Shown piece by piece: positions 7,492 through 15,719 of a stretch of DNA of 23,470 bases. The DNA lies in assembly GCA_017609225.1 (NCBI GenBank), contig JAFCEK010000009.1, positions 1-23,470 on the forward strand. Direction: 5' to 3'. This DNA is from Candidatus Aenigmatarchaeota archaeon. GTDB lineage: Archaea; Aenigmatarchaeota; Aenigmatarchaeia; QMZP01. Below the pieces are notes generated by a model that worked only from the letters and a program-made list of their open reading frames with translations, ran no database searches and was not told the DNA's origin. Position 1 is the stretch's first letter. Every line of letters begins with the position of its first letter. A program made the position numbers and the translations under genes.

Positions 7492-8169
7492 ATGAGAATA
7501 CTTGTGCTTGCAGACATACATGGGGATTTTGAAACATTGAAAAAAATTGTAGATGATACAAAACATGAAGGCATAGATCTGGTTATATGCCCGGGAGACT
7601 TCACAGACATCTTTGCAACCCCAAAGGAATTTGACCAGATTGATATGGCAGAGCTCATAATACAGAAAATACTTTCACTTAAAATCCCTGTTTTTTGTGT
7701 TCCTGGAAATCATGACCCCTATGAAATAATTGAGGTTTTTAATGAGTTCGGAACAAACCTGCATAACAAAAAAACAGTTTTCAAAGGCATGCCGTTCATT
7801 GGCTTCGGTGGAGCAGCCACACCATTCAACACAAAGTTTGAACCCTCAGATGAGGAAATAAAGGAATCGCTTGAAAAAAACAGCAGTGGCCTGAAGCCAG
7901 GAAAATTCATACTTGTTGTCCACAACCCACCAAAGAACACAAAACTTGACCTTACAGCATCAGGCCAGCATGTGGGCTCTGAGGCAGTAAGGAATTTTAT
8001 AATTGAAAAAAAACCAGTACTTTCATTATCAGCACATATACATGAAAGCAGGGGAGAGGACAAACTCGGCAGCAGTATACTGTTTTATCCCGGCGCTGTT
8101 TTTGAAGGATATTATGGAATAATAGAAATTGAAGGCAAAGGCATAAAAACCGAAATCAAAAAAATATAG
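7492..8169 (+). CDS. Metallophosphoesterase (calcineurin-like)
   Basis: A 225-residue phosphoesterase with the full di-metal motif set: DIHGD (D8, H10), GDFTD (D36), GNHD (N73, H74), a VHNP histidine around residue 144 and HIH near residue 186. The short single-domain form and the closing HIHESRG..LGSSILFYPGA pattern resemble the archaeal COG2129 group, whose substrate is not settled. It is probably cytoplasmic, as no signal or membrane segment is present. It is transcribed rightward from the candidate origin, with a TATA-like stretch near 7455-7464 about 30 nt before the ATG, so the leader is very short. Its stop is one base from the end of the convergent regulator gene. Confidence 0.88.
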   Translation: MRILVLADIHGDFETLKKIVDDTKHEGIDLVICPGDFTDIFATPKEFDQIDMAELIIQKILSLKIPVFCVPGNHDPYEIIEVFNEFGTNLHNKKTVFKGMPFIGFGGAATPFNTKFEPSDEEIKESLEKNSSGLKPGKFILVVHNPPKNTKLDLTASGQHVGSEAVRNFIIEKKPVLSLSAHIHESRGEDKLGSSILFYPGAVFEGYYGIIEIEGKGIKTEIKKI

Positions 8170-8170
8170 C

Positions 8171-8902
8171 CTATTCTCCAATACCCCTGAGTTTCTCTGC
8201 TATATCATTAACGCTGCCAAGTCTTGAAACAGCCAATGGTATATTTTCCACATCAGCAATCCTTTTTGCAATCTCATCAACCATGCTAAGGCCATGAAGA
8301 ACAATAAGCGCAGGATGAAGGTTTGTAAGTTTTATTGCAACCATGGGAGTTCTGCCTGTTGAAACCTTGGTAAAAATAAGAACCCTCTGGGTAGTAATGC
8401 CATAAAGCCTTATCAGCTCAGAAAAACTAAGCTCTGTTATTGCCTTCAATGAATCTATTATAGTGTAGCCATAAAGTTCCTGGCCTGATCCTATGTTTTT
8501 TGTAACCAGAACAGCATTTATTGTTCTGCAGAAATCCCTCAGACCCACACCTTTGTTAAATTCCTTTATATCAATTATAGCATCAGACAACGGGTGACTT
8601 TGCATGTTCTTTACAAAACTTCTTATAATCTGGCCACCCTCCTTTTCATCAAGAGTGAGCAATGCAGCAATATATTTTTTTATTACCTTTATGCCAGGGC
8701 TTTTTCTTCTTCCTGATTCATAATCAGAAACAACAGAGCTTGTAATCCCAAGCTCGCTTGCCAGGGATTTCTGGGATATCTTGAATATATTTCTCCATTT
8801 CTTTATTACCTTTTCCGGGTTTTCAGATAATACAATCTCTCCAACAATGTCCTTTGCAAGCTGTTTCTTTGCAAGTGAAAATTCGTCAGTTACATTATCC
8901 AT
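8171..8902 (-). CDS. XRE-type helix-turn-helix regulator (COG1709-like)
   Basis: A 243-residue protein with an N-terminal HTH of the XRE/Cro type (about residues 35-70: ISQKSLASELGITSSVVSDYESGRRKSP) followed by an alpha/beta domain of about 130 residues (VGLRDFCRTINAVLVTKNIGS..YGYTIIDSLKAI..). This architecture is that of an archaeal family annotated only as predicted transcriptional regulator. The C-terminal domain may sense a ligand or mediate oligomerization. It shares a promoter region with hjc. A single TATA-like box lies about 25 nt from each ATG, so both transcripts are probably leaderless. Targets are unknown; the orc1 and polB palindromes are possible but unproven. Confidence 0.85.
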   Translation of the reverse strand: MDNVTDEFSLAKKQLAKDIVGEIVLSENPEKVIKKWRNIFKISQKSLASELGITSSVVSDYESGRRKSPGIKVIKKYIAALLTLDEKEGGQIIRSFVKNMQSHPLSDAIIDIKEFNKGVGLRDFCRTINAVLVTKNIGSGQELYGYTIIDSLKAITELSFSELIRLYGITTQRVLIFTKVSTGRTPMVAIKLTNLHPALIVLHGLSMVDEIAKRIADVENIPLAVSRLGSVNDIAEKLRGIGE

Positions 8903-8920
8903 ATTCGATAATTAAAGAAC

Positions 8921-8934
8921 AGGTATTTAAACCT
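8921..8934. promoter_or_regulatory. Shared bidirectional BRE/TATA element
   Basis: AGGTATTTAAACCT is a quasi-symmetric TATA-like element about 25-30 bp from both divergent start codons (8902 minus, 8956 plus). No ribosome-binding site precedes either ATG. This fits leaderless transcripts in both directions. Confidence 0.55.
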
Positions 8935-8955
8935 TTCGGTTTGCAATAAATTAAT

Positions 8956-9348
8956 ATGAAAACCTATGCAAAGGGCGCAAGAACAGAACGCGAGCTGCTG
9001 CATTTTCTGAATCATATAGGATGCGCTGTGCTTCGCGTCCCGTCCTCAGGTGGTTTTCTCTCGCCTGTTGACATAGTGGCAATAAAGAACGGAAAAATAC
9101 TTGCATTTGAATGCAAGGCATGGAGCAAAAAACCCAAACTGAAAAAACAGCAGCTCAGGGCATTTTCTGAATGGTGCAGAAAGGCAGGTGCAATGGGCTT
9201 TGTTGCATGGAGGAGAACGCATTCAGAAGAAAAACTAACAGCGTCAGGCAGATGGCTGTTCCTGAGAGTTGAGGATGCAGAACAGAACAAGTATAAAGAT
9301 GAATACTGGATAGAAAGAGATATTCTGTTAAGGATTTTGGGATTATAA
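8956..9348 (+). CDS. hjc: Holliday junction resolvase Hjc
   Basis: A 130-residue archaeal junction-resolving nuclease of the PD-(D/E)XK fold, acting as a dimer to cut four-way junctions in recombination and fork repair. The motifs are all present: KGARTERELL (catalytic Glu E11), PSSGG..PVDIVA (D39) and AFECK (E52, K54). Length fits the family (about 120-140). No ribosome-binding site is visible and the TATA-like box is about 26 nt upstream, so the message is probably leaderless. Its 3' end overlaps the convergent winged-helix gene by 6 nt. Confidence 0.94.
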   Translation: MKTYAKGARTERELLHFLNHIGCAVLRVPSSGGFLSPVDIVAIKNGKILAFECKAWSKKPKLKKQQLRAFSEWCRKAGAMGFVAWRRTHSEEKLTASGRWLFLRVEDAEQNKYKDEYWIERDILLRILGL

Positions 9349-9663
9349 TTTTATCTTTATAATGTTTTTTATTTCTTCTGCTGTAAGATTGGGATTCATA
9401 AGCCTTACAGACTTTGCATTTTTTTTGCTGGAGCCGGGCTCAACAAGATATGTCATCCATAAATCTATTGTTCTTGAGACAGTCCATTTGTGCAGGCCTG
9501 TTATCCTTGCAATTTCAGAAACACTCAAAAAATCAGCACCGTTCATATGCGCGTTTTTCAGCGCATCATATATCTTCATGACATTTGAAACTGTGTTTCT
9601 GTAAAATCCCCTTTTCTCCTTTTCTCTCCATGGATATTTACTGCTGAGCTCTATCACATCCAT
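9343..9663 (-). CDS. Small winged-helix DNA-binding protein
   Basis: A 106-residue protein with a clear helix-turn-helix (about residues 46-68: LSVSEIARITGLHKWTVSRTIDLW), in a probable winged-helix fold. The short C-terminal tail (LTAEEIKNIIKIKL) may be a dimerization helix. It begins 2 nt after the aminotransferase stop, so it is co-transcribed with it. No specific family is recognised. A regulator of the aminotransferase operon is the simplest inference. Confidence 0.7.
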   Translation of the reverse strand: MDVIELSSKYPWREKEKRGFYRNTVSNVMKIYDALKNAHMNGADFLSVSEIARITGLHKWTVSRTIDLWMTYLVEPGSSKKNAKSVRLMNPNLTAEEIKNIIKIKL

Positions 9664-9665
9664 GC

Positions 9666-10841
9666 CTAAACACTTTCAAGATCTTTTACAGCTCTTTCAA
9701 TTTTATTCATTGCAGATTCAATCTTTTCATATGATGTTGCATATGAAATCCTTATATAACCTTCGCCCATTCTCCCAAACTCTGTTCCGGGAACCACAGC
9801 AACCTTTGACCTCCTGAGAAGCCATTCCGAAAAGTTAAGGGATTTCATGCCAAACCCCTTTATGTTGGGAAACGCATAAAACGCGCCTTTAGGCATAATG
9901 CAGGAAACCCCCGGAATTTCATTAATCCTTTTTACAACCATTCTCCTTCTCCTGTCATATTCCCTTCTCATTTTTTCCACAGCAGCCTGCGAACCCTTTA
10001 ATGCATCCATGGCAGCCATCTGCGAGAGTGTTGGAGCGCATATGCTGGTGAATGTATGAAGCTTTGTCATTGCCCTTACAAGGTTCTCGGGGCCGGCGGC
10101 ATACCCAATCCTGAAGCCGGGCATTGCATATGTTTTTGAAAATGAATGCAATGTTAAAACATATTCAGCCATTCCATTCAGGGAACCAATTGAGATATGC
10201 CTTGCATCATCATAAACAAACTTCTCATATGCCTCATCGGATATGACAAGAAGCTCATGCTCTCTTGCAAAATCAGCAATCTCCTCCAGGCGCTTTCTGC
10301 TAAAAACAGTTCCTGTTGGGTTTGATGGTGTATTTATAATCAGAACATTTGTTTTTTCCGGAATTATTGTCTTCTCCATTCTTTCTGTGGTGAATTCAAA
10401 ACCATCCTCCTCATAAAGAGGAACAGAAAGCGGAATTCCGTTCAGAATCTCAACCGTGGGCTTGTATGCCAGGAAGCCAGGATCAGGCAGCAGAACACCT
10501 TCCCCCGGGTCTATTGTGCACATTAATGCCAATAGTATGGCTTCAGTGGAACCTGTTGTAACTATGATGTTTTCAGGCATGGTTTTTATCCTGTTTTCCT
10601 TTCCGAGTTTTTTTATGATGGTCTCCTTTAGTTCAGTTCTGCCCCCGGGAGGGGAATAGTGTGTGTATTTCTGTTCCAGCCGCTTTTTTACTGCCTTTAT
10701 TATGTTGCCCGGGGAATCAAAGTCAGGCTCTCCAGGACCCAGGCTTATTATATCCTTTCTTTCCTCCGCGATTTTGAGAAGCTTCCCTATCATGCTTGCA
10801 GGAAGCTCCTCCTCCCTCTCGGAAATAATATGCCTTATCAT
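9666..10841 (-). CDS. Class I/II PLP aminotransferase (aspartate aminotransferase-like)
   Basis: A 391-residue fold-type I PLP enzyme that probably transfers amino groups between aspartate or an aromatic/branched amino acid and 2-oxoglutarate in the cytoplasm. Key residues are visible: GPGEPDFDSP at the N-terminus, NTPSNPTG (N174), SDEAY (D202, Y205), the Schiff-base lysine in HSFSKTY (K236), GFRIGY (R244) and a C-terminal YIRISYA arginine for substrate carboxylate binding. Length is normal. Substrate cannot be decided from sequence. It is divergent from the ACD gene across only 34 bp, so the two promoters overlap, and it is followed by a small DNA-binding protein gene. Confidence 0.92.
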   Translation of the reverse strand: MIRHIISEREEELPASMIGKLLKIAEERKDIISLGPGEPDFDSPGNIIKAVKKRLEQKYTHYSPPGGRTELKETIIKKLGKENRIKTMPENIIVTTGSTEAILLALMCTIDPGEGVLLPDPGFLAYKPTVEILNGIPLSVPLYEEDGFEFTTERMEKTIIPEKTNVLIINTPSNPTGTVFSRKRLEEIADFAREHELLVISDEAYEKFVYDDARHISIGSLNGMAEYVLTLHSFSKTYAMPGFRIGYAAGPENLVRAMTKLHTFTSICAPTLSQMAAMDALKGSQAAVEKMRREYDRRRRMVVKRINEIPGVSCIMPKGAFYAFPNIKGFGMKSLNFSEWLLRRSKVAVVPGTEFGRMGEGYIRISYATSYEKIESAMNKIERAVKDLESV

Positions 10842-10875
10842 ATTATTTAATTAACTTCCGGAATAAATAAATACT

Positions 10876-12246
10876 ATGAACAGGATGCATTTTCTTTTTA
10901 ATCCAAAAACAGTTGCAGTGATTGGTGCTTCGAGACACCCAAGAAAGGTGGGGCATGTCATATTCAGAAATTTCCTTGAAGGCAGCTTTAGGGGAGAGGT
11001 GTTTCCTGTAAACCCTGACACAAAAACACTGCTGGGAAAAAAATGCTACAGCACCGTGCTTGCAATAAAAAAAAGAATAGACCTTGCTGTTATAGCTGTG
11101 CCTGCAGCCATAGTTCCCGGAGTTATGAAGGAATGCGGAAAAAAAGGAATTCCTGCAGCCATAATAGTAACAGGCGGCTTCAGGGAAATAGGAAATACAG
11201 AGCTTGAAAGAAAGGTTGAAAAAACAATAAAAAAATACAAAATCAAAACAATAGGCGTAAACTGCCTTGGCATATTTGACCCTTACTCCGGCGTGGATAC
11301 ATTATTTCTTCCAAGCTACAAGCTTGAAAGGCCCGGAAAGGGAAGCATAGCATTTATAACACAGTCAGGGGCAATTGGCTCTGTAATACTGGACTGGATG
11401 GCAATGAAGGGATACAACATAAGCAAGTTTATTTCATACGGCAATGCAACGGGTATTGATGAGGCAGAGCTGATAGATTTTCTTTCAAAGGATAAAAAAA
11501 CAAAGGTAATCTGTGTTTATCTTGAAGGCGTAAAGCATGGCAGAAGGTTTTATGAAGCAGCAAAAAAATGCTCAAAAAGAAAGCCAATAATAATCCTGAA
11601 GGGGGGATTGACAAAAGAGGGGAACAAGGCAGTTTCAAGCCATACAGGAAGTCTTGCAGGAACAAAGGAAATTTATGAGGCGGTTTTCAGGCAGACAGGA
11701 TCAATAATGGCAAGGGATATTGAACAGGTTTTTGATTTTGCCAGAATATTGTCAACACAGCCGCTCCCAAAGGGAAACAGGGTACAGATTATAACAGACG
11801 GTGGGGGGTTTGGAATACTTACTGTTGACAATATAATAAGGAATGGTCTGGAGCTTGCAGAGATGAATAAAGACTCACAAAACTTCCTAAAAAACCATGT
11901 TCCAAAGTATGTGGTAGTGAAAAACCCGATTGATCTTACAGGGGATGCCACAACAGAAAGATACAAAATGGCTCTTGACACAGCGCTCAGGGACAAAAAT
12001 GTTGATATGGTTGCAGTTATAATACTCTTTCAGGTTCCCACACTAACACCTGATATTGTTGAGGTTATAAACGAGGCGAACTCAAAAAAGAGAAAACCCA
12101 TAGTAGTGATTGCTGCAGGCGGAAGATATACAGAGACTCTGAAAAAAAGCCTGGAGGGCTATGGCATACCATGCTTTTCCTATCCTGAAAGGGCAGCAGA
12201 AAGCCTTAATGCACTCTACCAGTACAGCAGGAGAAAGACAGGATAA
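10876..12246 (+). CDS. acdA: ADP-forming acyl/acetyl-CoA synthetase, alpha subunit
   Basis: A 456-residue NDP-forming CoA ligase alpha subunit. The family converts acyl-CoA + ADP + phosphate into the acid, CoA and ATP, the energy-yielding last step of peptide and sugar fermentation in many archaea. Visible are the CoA-binding Rossmann start (NPKTVAVIGASRHPRKVG), the ligase domain with ITQSGAIG, and the phospho-histidine loop SSHTGSLAG (H256), which lines up with the known alpha-subunit catalytic histidine. The ATP-grasp beta domain is absent from this protein and no beta gene lies nearby, so the partner must be elsewhere. Two bases separate it from the NAD(P)HX dehydratase gene. Confidence 0.93.
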   Translation: MNRMHFLFNPKTVAVIGASRHPRKVGHVIFRNFLEGSFRGEVFPVNPDTKTLLGKKCYSTVLAIKKRIDLAVIAVPAAIVPGVMKECGKKGIPAAIIVTGGFREIGNTELERKVEKTIKKYKIKTIGVNCLGIFDPYSGVDTLFLPSYKLERPGKGSIAFITQSGAIGSVILDWMAMKGYNISKFISYGNATGIDEAELIDFLSKDKKTKVICVYLEGVKHGRRFYEAAKKCSKRKPIIILKGGLTKEGNKAVSSHTGSLAGTKEIYEAVFRQTGSIMARDIEQVFDFARILSTQPLPKGNRVQIITDGGGFGILTVDNIIRNGLELAEMNKDSQNFLKNHVPKYVVVKNPIDLTGDATTERYKMALDTALRDKNVDMVAVIILFQVPTLTPDIVEVINEANSKKRKPIVVIAAGGRYTETLKKSLEGYGIPCFSYPERAAESLNALYQYSRRKTG

Positions 12247-12248
12247 AC

Positions 12249-13076
12249 ATGAATGCACACAAATTTTTTGCAAAGAGAGATGGCTGGTGTCATAAAGGGG
12301 ATTTTGGCAAGCTTCTTGTTATAGGAGGAAGTAGGAGATATTCTGGTTCTCCTGCACTGCAGGCTCTTGCAGCACTGCGCACAGGTGCGGATTTAGCCAT
12401 GATACTTGCTCCTGAAAGGGCAGCAGACATTGCAGCATGCTTTTCTCCGGATATCATAGCAGAGCCTGTTAAGGCAGATTTTTTTGGTTTGCAGCACCTG
12501 AAATATGCACTGAAACTTTCAGAAGAACATGATGCCGTGTGCATAGGCGGGGGACTGGGAAAAAACAAAAACACCCTCATGTTTGTGCGCTCCTTCCTGA
12601 AAAAGGTTCCGGTGCCCTGCGTGGTTGATGCTGATGCAATAAAGGCGTTAAACAAAAACATGAAACTAAAAAACGAATTTATACTAACCCCGCATGCAAA
12701 AGAGTTTGAATATCTTTCCGGAAGAACTCCCGGTACAAAAACAGAAGAAAGAAAAAAGCAGGTAACAGAAACAGCAGCAAGGCTGAACACAAACATACTG
12801 CTGAAGGGGCATACAGACATAATCTCGGACGGAAAAACAACAAAACTTAACAAAACAGGAAGCCCCTATATGACTGTTGGCGGAACAGGAGATATACTGG
12901 CAGGCGTTTGCGGTGCAATGCTTGCGGCCGGCATAAAACCATTTAAGGCTGCCTGTATGGCAGCATATATAAACGGTCTCGCAGGCGATACGGCAGCAAA
13001 GGAATACAGGCAGGGATTGCTGGCATCAGACATGCTGAAGTTCATACCCAGGGCTGTAATGCTTTCAGGACAATAA
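12249..13076 (+). CDS. nnrD: ADP-dependent NAD(P)H-hydrate dehydratase
   Basis: A 275-residue ribokinase-fold repair enzyme that dehydrates damaged NAD(P)HX back to NAD(P)H using a nucleotide. The family motifs are KGDFGKLLVIGGS..YSGSP (16-35), VDADAI (127-132), LTPHAKEF (147-154) and the GGTGDILAG loop (211-219, D215 as the likely catalytic base). Only the dehydratase domain is present, while many archaeal proteins are fused to an N-terminal epimerase. The epimerase is therefore separate or missing. It begins 2 nt after acdA, so the two are probably co-transcribed. Confidence 0.93.
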   Translation: MNAHKFFAKRDGWCHKGDFGKLLVIGGSRRYSGSPALQALAALRTGADLAMILAPERAADIAACFSPDIIAEPVKADFFGLQHLKYALKLSEEHDAVCIGGGLGKNKNTLMFVRSFLKKVPVPCVVDADAIKALNKNMKLKNEFILTPHAKEFEYLSGRTPGTKTEERKKQVTETAARLNTNILLKGHTDIISDGKTTKLNKTGSPYMTVGGTGDILAGVCGAMLAAGIKPFKAACMAAYINGLAGDTAAKEYRQGLLASDMLKFIPRAVMLSGQ

Positions 13077-13145
13077 CCAAACCAATCCTGACTTCAGCGA
13101 GGGATATGAGGAAGCAATATTATTTTAATCTGACAAATATAATGC

Positions 13146-14473
13146 ATGAAGAAGCGCAATGTAATAATAATGGGAGCTGCTGGAAGAGACAGGCACTGAC
13201 CCTCTAATTCCACAACTTCCTTACATCTTTCCGGGACAGCACCTATAATGTTGTTTGTTTTACAGCAGCACAGATAGCAGGAATAACAAACAGAAAATTC
13301 CCAAAAGAGCTGGCAGGGAGGCTGTACAAAAAAGACATCCCAATCCTTCCCGAATCAATGCTACCAGAGCTGATAAAAAAACACGATGTTGATGAAGTGG
13401 TGCTTGCCTATTCGGATTTATCGCATCAAGAGGTAATGGAAAAGGCAGAGCTGGTTTTGTCATGCGGCGCTGACTTCAGATTAATCGGTCCAAAATCAGC
13501 AATGCTGAAATCAAAAAAACCAGTGATATCTGTTTGCGCTGTCAGAACAGGGTGCGGCAAGTCACCTACAACAAGGGCAATAGCCAGAATCCTGAAATCA
13601 CATGGAATGCGTGCGGTTATAGTAAGGCATCCGATGCCTTACGGCAATCTAGGAAAACAGACAACACAGAGGTTTGCAGACCTCAAGGAACTCGAAAAAC
13701 AAAAAACAACAATTGAGGAAAGAGAGGAATATGAACCGCTAATTGAAGAGGGGTTTGTTGTTTACGCTGGTGTGGATTATGAAAAGATATTGAGAAACGC
13801 AGAAAAGGAGGCTGATATAATAATATGGGACGGGGGAAACAACGATTTTCCGTTTTACAAGCCAGATCTGCATATCGTGCTTTGCGATGCCAGAAGGCCT
13901 GGCCATGAAATAACATACTATCCGGGCATGGCAAACCTTATGATGGCTGATGTGATAATAATAAACAAAACCAAAACAGCAAAAAAAGAAAGCATGAAAA
14001 CCATTCTGAAAAACATCAAAAAATATAACCCAAAGGCAAGAATCATGCTTGCAGATATGCCGAAAACAGTGGAAAGAAAAGAGCTTATAAAAAACAAGAA
14101 TGTCCTTGTGATTGAGGACGGTCCAACACTAACACATGGCGGACTGGATTATGGGGCAGCATTTCTGGTTGCAAGGCAATACAAAGCAAAGAAGATAGTT
14201 GATCCGAGGCCATATGCCGTTGGCTCAATAAAGGAAACATTCAGAAAATACCCGCACCTGAAGTATGTTCTTCCCGCAATGGGATACAGCAGGAAACAGA
14301 TGAAAGAACTTGAAAAAACCATAAACAGGGTGCCATGCGATTTGGTTATTGACGGCTCCCCCACAAACCTTGGCAGATATCTCAGAATAAACAAAACAAT
14401 ACTGAATGTTGACTACAGAATCAGGGAAACAGGAAAATTAAGGTTTCAGGACATTCTTAAAAAATTTATGTAA
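13146..14473 (+). CDS. COG2403-type GTPase (cyclic 2,3-diphosphoglycerate synthetase-like), interrupted by a 17-nt intron
   Basis: Read without splicing, translation from the ATG at 13146 stops after 17 codons (TGA at 13197), and the downstream frame is closed by TAA at 13205. Removing 13191-13207 gives one 436-residue frame. It starts MKKRNVIIMGAAGRDFHNF, which is the conserved family start. Further features are a nucleotide-binding N-terminal domain, then a P-loop domain VRTGCGKSPTTR, a DIIIWDGGNND segment (likely Walker B), and VIIINKTK as a G-domain-like NKxK. Family members are described as cyclic 2,3-diphosphoglycerate synthetase-like or predicted GTPases; the role here is unproven. An automated caller would start at the internal ATG 13358 and lose 66 residues, including the whole N-terminal motif. 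The remaining sequence shows no decay, which argues against a pseudogene. Confidence 0.85.
13181..13212 (+). other. Bulge-helix-bulge splice motif around the mRNA intron
   Basis: On the transcript: outer helix TGGA (13181-13184) with TCCA (13209-13212); central 4-bp helix AGAG (13185-13188) with CTCT (13202-13205); a 3-nt bulge ACA (13189-13191) on the 5' side and AAT (13206-13208) on the 3' side; and a GG/CC closing pair (13192-13193, 13200-13201) over a six-base loop. Cutting after the second base of each bulge, as archaeal splicing endonuclease does, removes exactly 13191-13207. All eight pairs in the two main helices are Watson-Crick. Confidence 0.85.
13191..13207 (+). other. 17-nt BHB intron in a protein-coding gene
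   Basis: Sequence aggcactgaccctctaa. It contains stop codons in both relevant frames and has a length that breaks the frame. Excision joins GAC to TTC, giving GRD-FHNF. Frame restoration and the BHB fold were derived independently and give the same two cut sites. Confidence 0.85.
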
Positions 14474-14519
14474 GCCGGGCAATAAATAAAGACATAACTG
14501 TTTGGAGGAAAAAAACATT

Positions 14520-15716
14520 ATGGAGGACCTGAGCTGGATTGAGGAAATCAGAAAAAGGGCATTGCTTGGCAGGCCGCCTGTTAGCGGTGGAAGGTCCAAA
14601 ATGTGCGGCGCTGTTGATTTTAAAAACATTGTGTTTGTGCCTGCCCAGCTAAGCAAAACACCTGTTGATTATTTCCGCAGCAAAATAAATTCCAGAACCA
14701 TTATAGGAAAAACCAGCAAAAAGCCGCTGAGACTTGAAACCCCCATAATGATTTCTGCAATGAGTTTTGGCGCGCTGAGCAGGGAGGCAAAAATAGCACT
14801 GGCCAGGGCAAGCACATCTGCTGGCACATGCACAAACACAGGTGAGGGTGGAATGCTGCCTGAGGAAAGAAAAAACGCAAGACTTTTAATAGCGCAGTAC
14901 TCCACCGCAAGGTTTGGTGTTGACAAAGAATATATACACTCTGCAGATGCAATTGAAATAAAAATAGGCCAGGGAGCAAAACCAGGGCAGGGCGGCCTTT
15001 TGCCAAAAGAAAAGGTGACAAAGGAAATAGCAAAAATAAGAAAACTTAAAAAAATAGAGGACCTGCATTCACCACCTTCCCACCCCGATATTCATAATGT
15101 TGCTGACCTGAGAAAAAAAGTAAGATGGCTGAGAAAAGAAACAAAAGGCAAACCCATATTAATAAAACTCGGAGCAGGTGATATTGAAAAAGATGTAGCA
15201 ATCGCCCTGAAGGCAAACCCGGATGCCATAGCAATTGATGGTATGGAAGGAGGAACAGGCGCGGCCCCGGAGATAATGCTTAACAGTTTTGGAATACCCA
15301 CGATAGCTGCCCTGGCAAAGGCAAAAAAACTAATGAAAAAAAAGCATGCAAAGCAGGAGCTTATAATAGGCGGGGGGATAAACACAGGAGAAGACATGGC
15401 AAAGGCGCTTGCAATGGGGGCAGATGCTGTTTTTGTTGGATTCCCATTGCTTGTTGCAATGGGCTGCATCTATTGCAGGCAGTGCTTCAGGGGCGTATGC
15501 CCCAAAGGCATAACAAAACAGTCCCCAAAACTGAGAAAAAAGCTTAACATAGACAGGGCAGCAGCAAGCATCACAAACTACATAAATTCCTGCACAGAGG
15601 AAATAAAAATGGCAGCAGCAGCAACAGGCAATATGGATGTTCATAAACTGGATGCTGCTGACCTGAGAGCGCTTAACTCTGATACTGCAAAAATAACAGG
15701 AATAAAGCTGGTTTAA
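14520..15716 (+). CDS. Glutamate synthase FMN/Fe-S domain protein (GltB central-domain type)
   Basis: A 398-residue protein of the COG0069 type: the TIM-barrel synthase domain that binds FMN and turns 2-oxoglutarate plus ammonia into glutamate. Motifs include TPIMISAMSFGALS (75-87), NTGEGGMLPEER (106-117), KIGQGAKPGQGG (148-159), IDGMEGGTGAAP (239-250) and a C-x5-C-x4-C [3Fe-4S] cluster (C316, C322, C327). It lacks the glutaminase domain and the N-terminal ferredoxin domain found in many archaeal homologues, so ammonia source and electron donor must be separate. The ATG at 14520 is chosen because GGAGG (14504-14508) lies 11 nt upstream. A TTG 18 nt earlier would overlap that ribosome-binding site. 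Confidence 0.9.
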   Translation: MEDLSWIEEIRKRALLGRPPVSGGRSKMCGAVDFKNIVFVPAQLSKTPVDYFRSKINSRTIIGKTSKKPLRLETPIMISAMSFGALSREAKIALARASTSAGTCTNTGEGGMLPEERKNARLLIAQYSTARFGVDKEYIHSADAIEIKIGQGAKPGQGGLLPKEKVTKEIAKIRKLKKIEDLHSPPSHPDIHNVADLRKKVRWLRKETKGKPILIKLGAGDIEKDVAIALKANPDAIAIDGMEGGTGAAPEIMLNSFGIPTIAALAKAKKLMKKKHAKQELIIGGGINTGEDMAKALAMGADAVFVGFPLLVAMGCIYCRQCFRGVCPKGITKQSPKLRKKLNIDRAAASITNYINSCTEEIKMAAAATGNMDVHKLDAADLRALNSDTAKITGIKLV

Positions 15717-15719
15717 CCA

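Noticed and set aside
13194..13213. Programmed ribosome bypass between matching CAC codons flanking the TGA
   Set aside because: A hop from CAC (13194) to CAC (13211) would also restore the frame but gives GRDRHNF instead of the family GRDFHNF, and it does not account for the BHB fold. Three-base matches are common by chance.
13146..13358. Simple frameshift pseudogene or sequencing error in the COG2403-type gene
   Set aside because: Exact restoration of the conserved motif by a 17-nt excision, plus a perfect BHB at the same two sites, is a better explanation. The remaining frame of more than 400 codons is undamaged. An assembly error cannot be fully excluded without reads.
14502..14520. TTG start for the glutamate synthase protein
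   Set aside because: The TTG overlaps the GGAGG ribosome-binding site that correctly serves the ATG at 14520.
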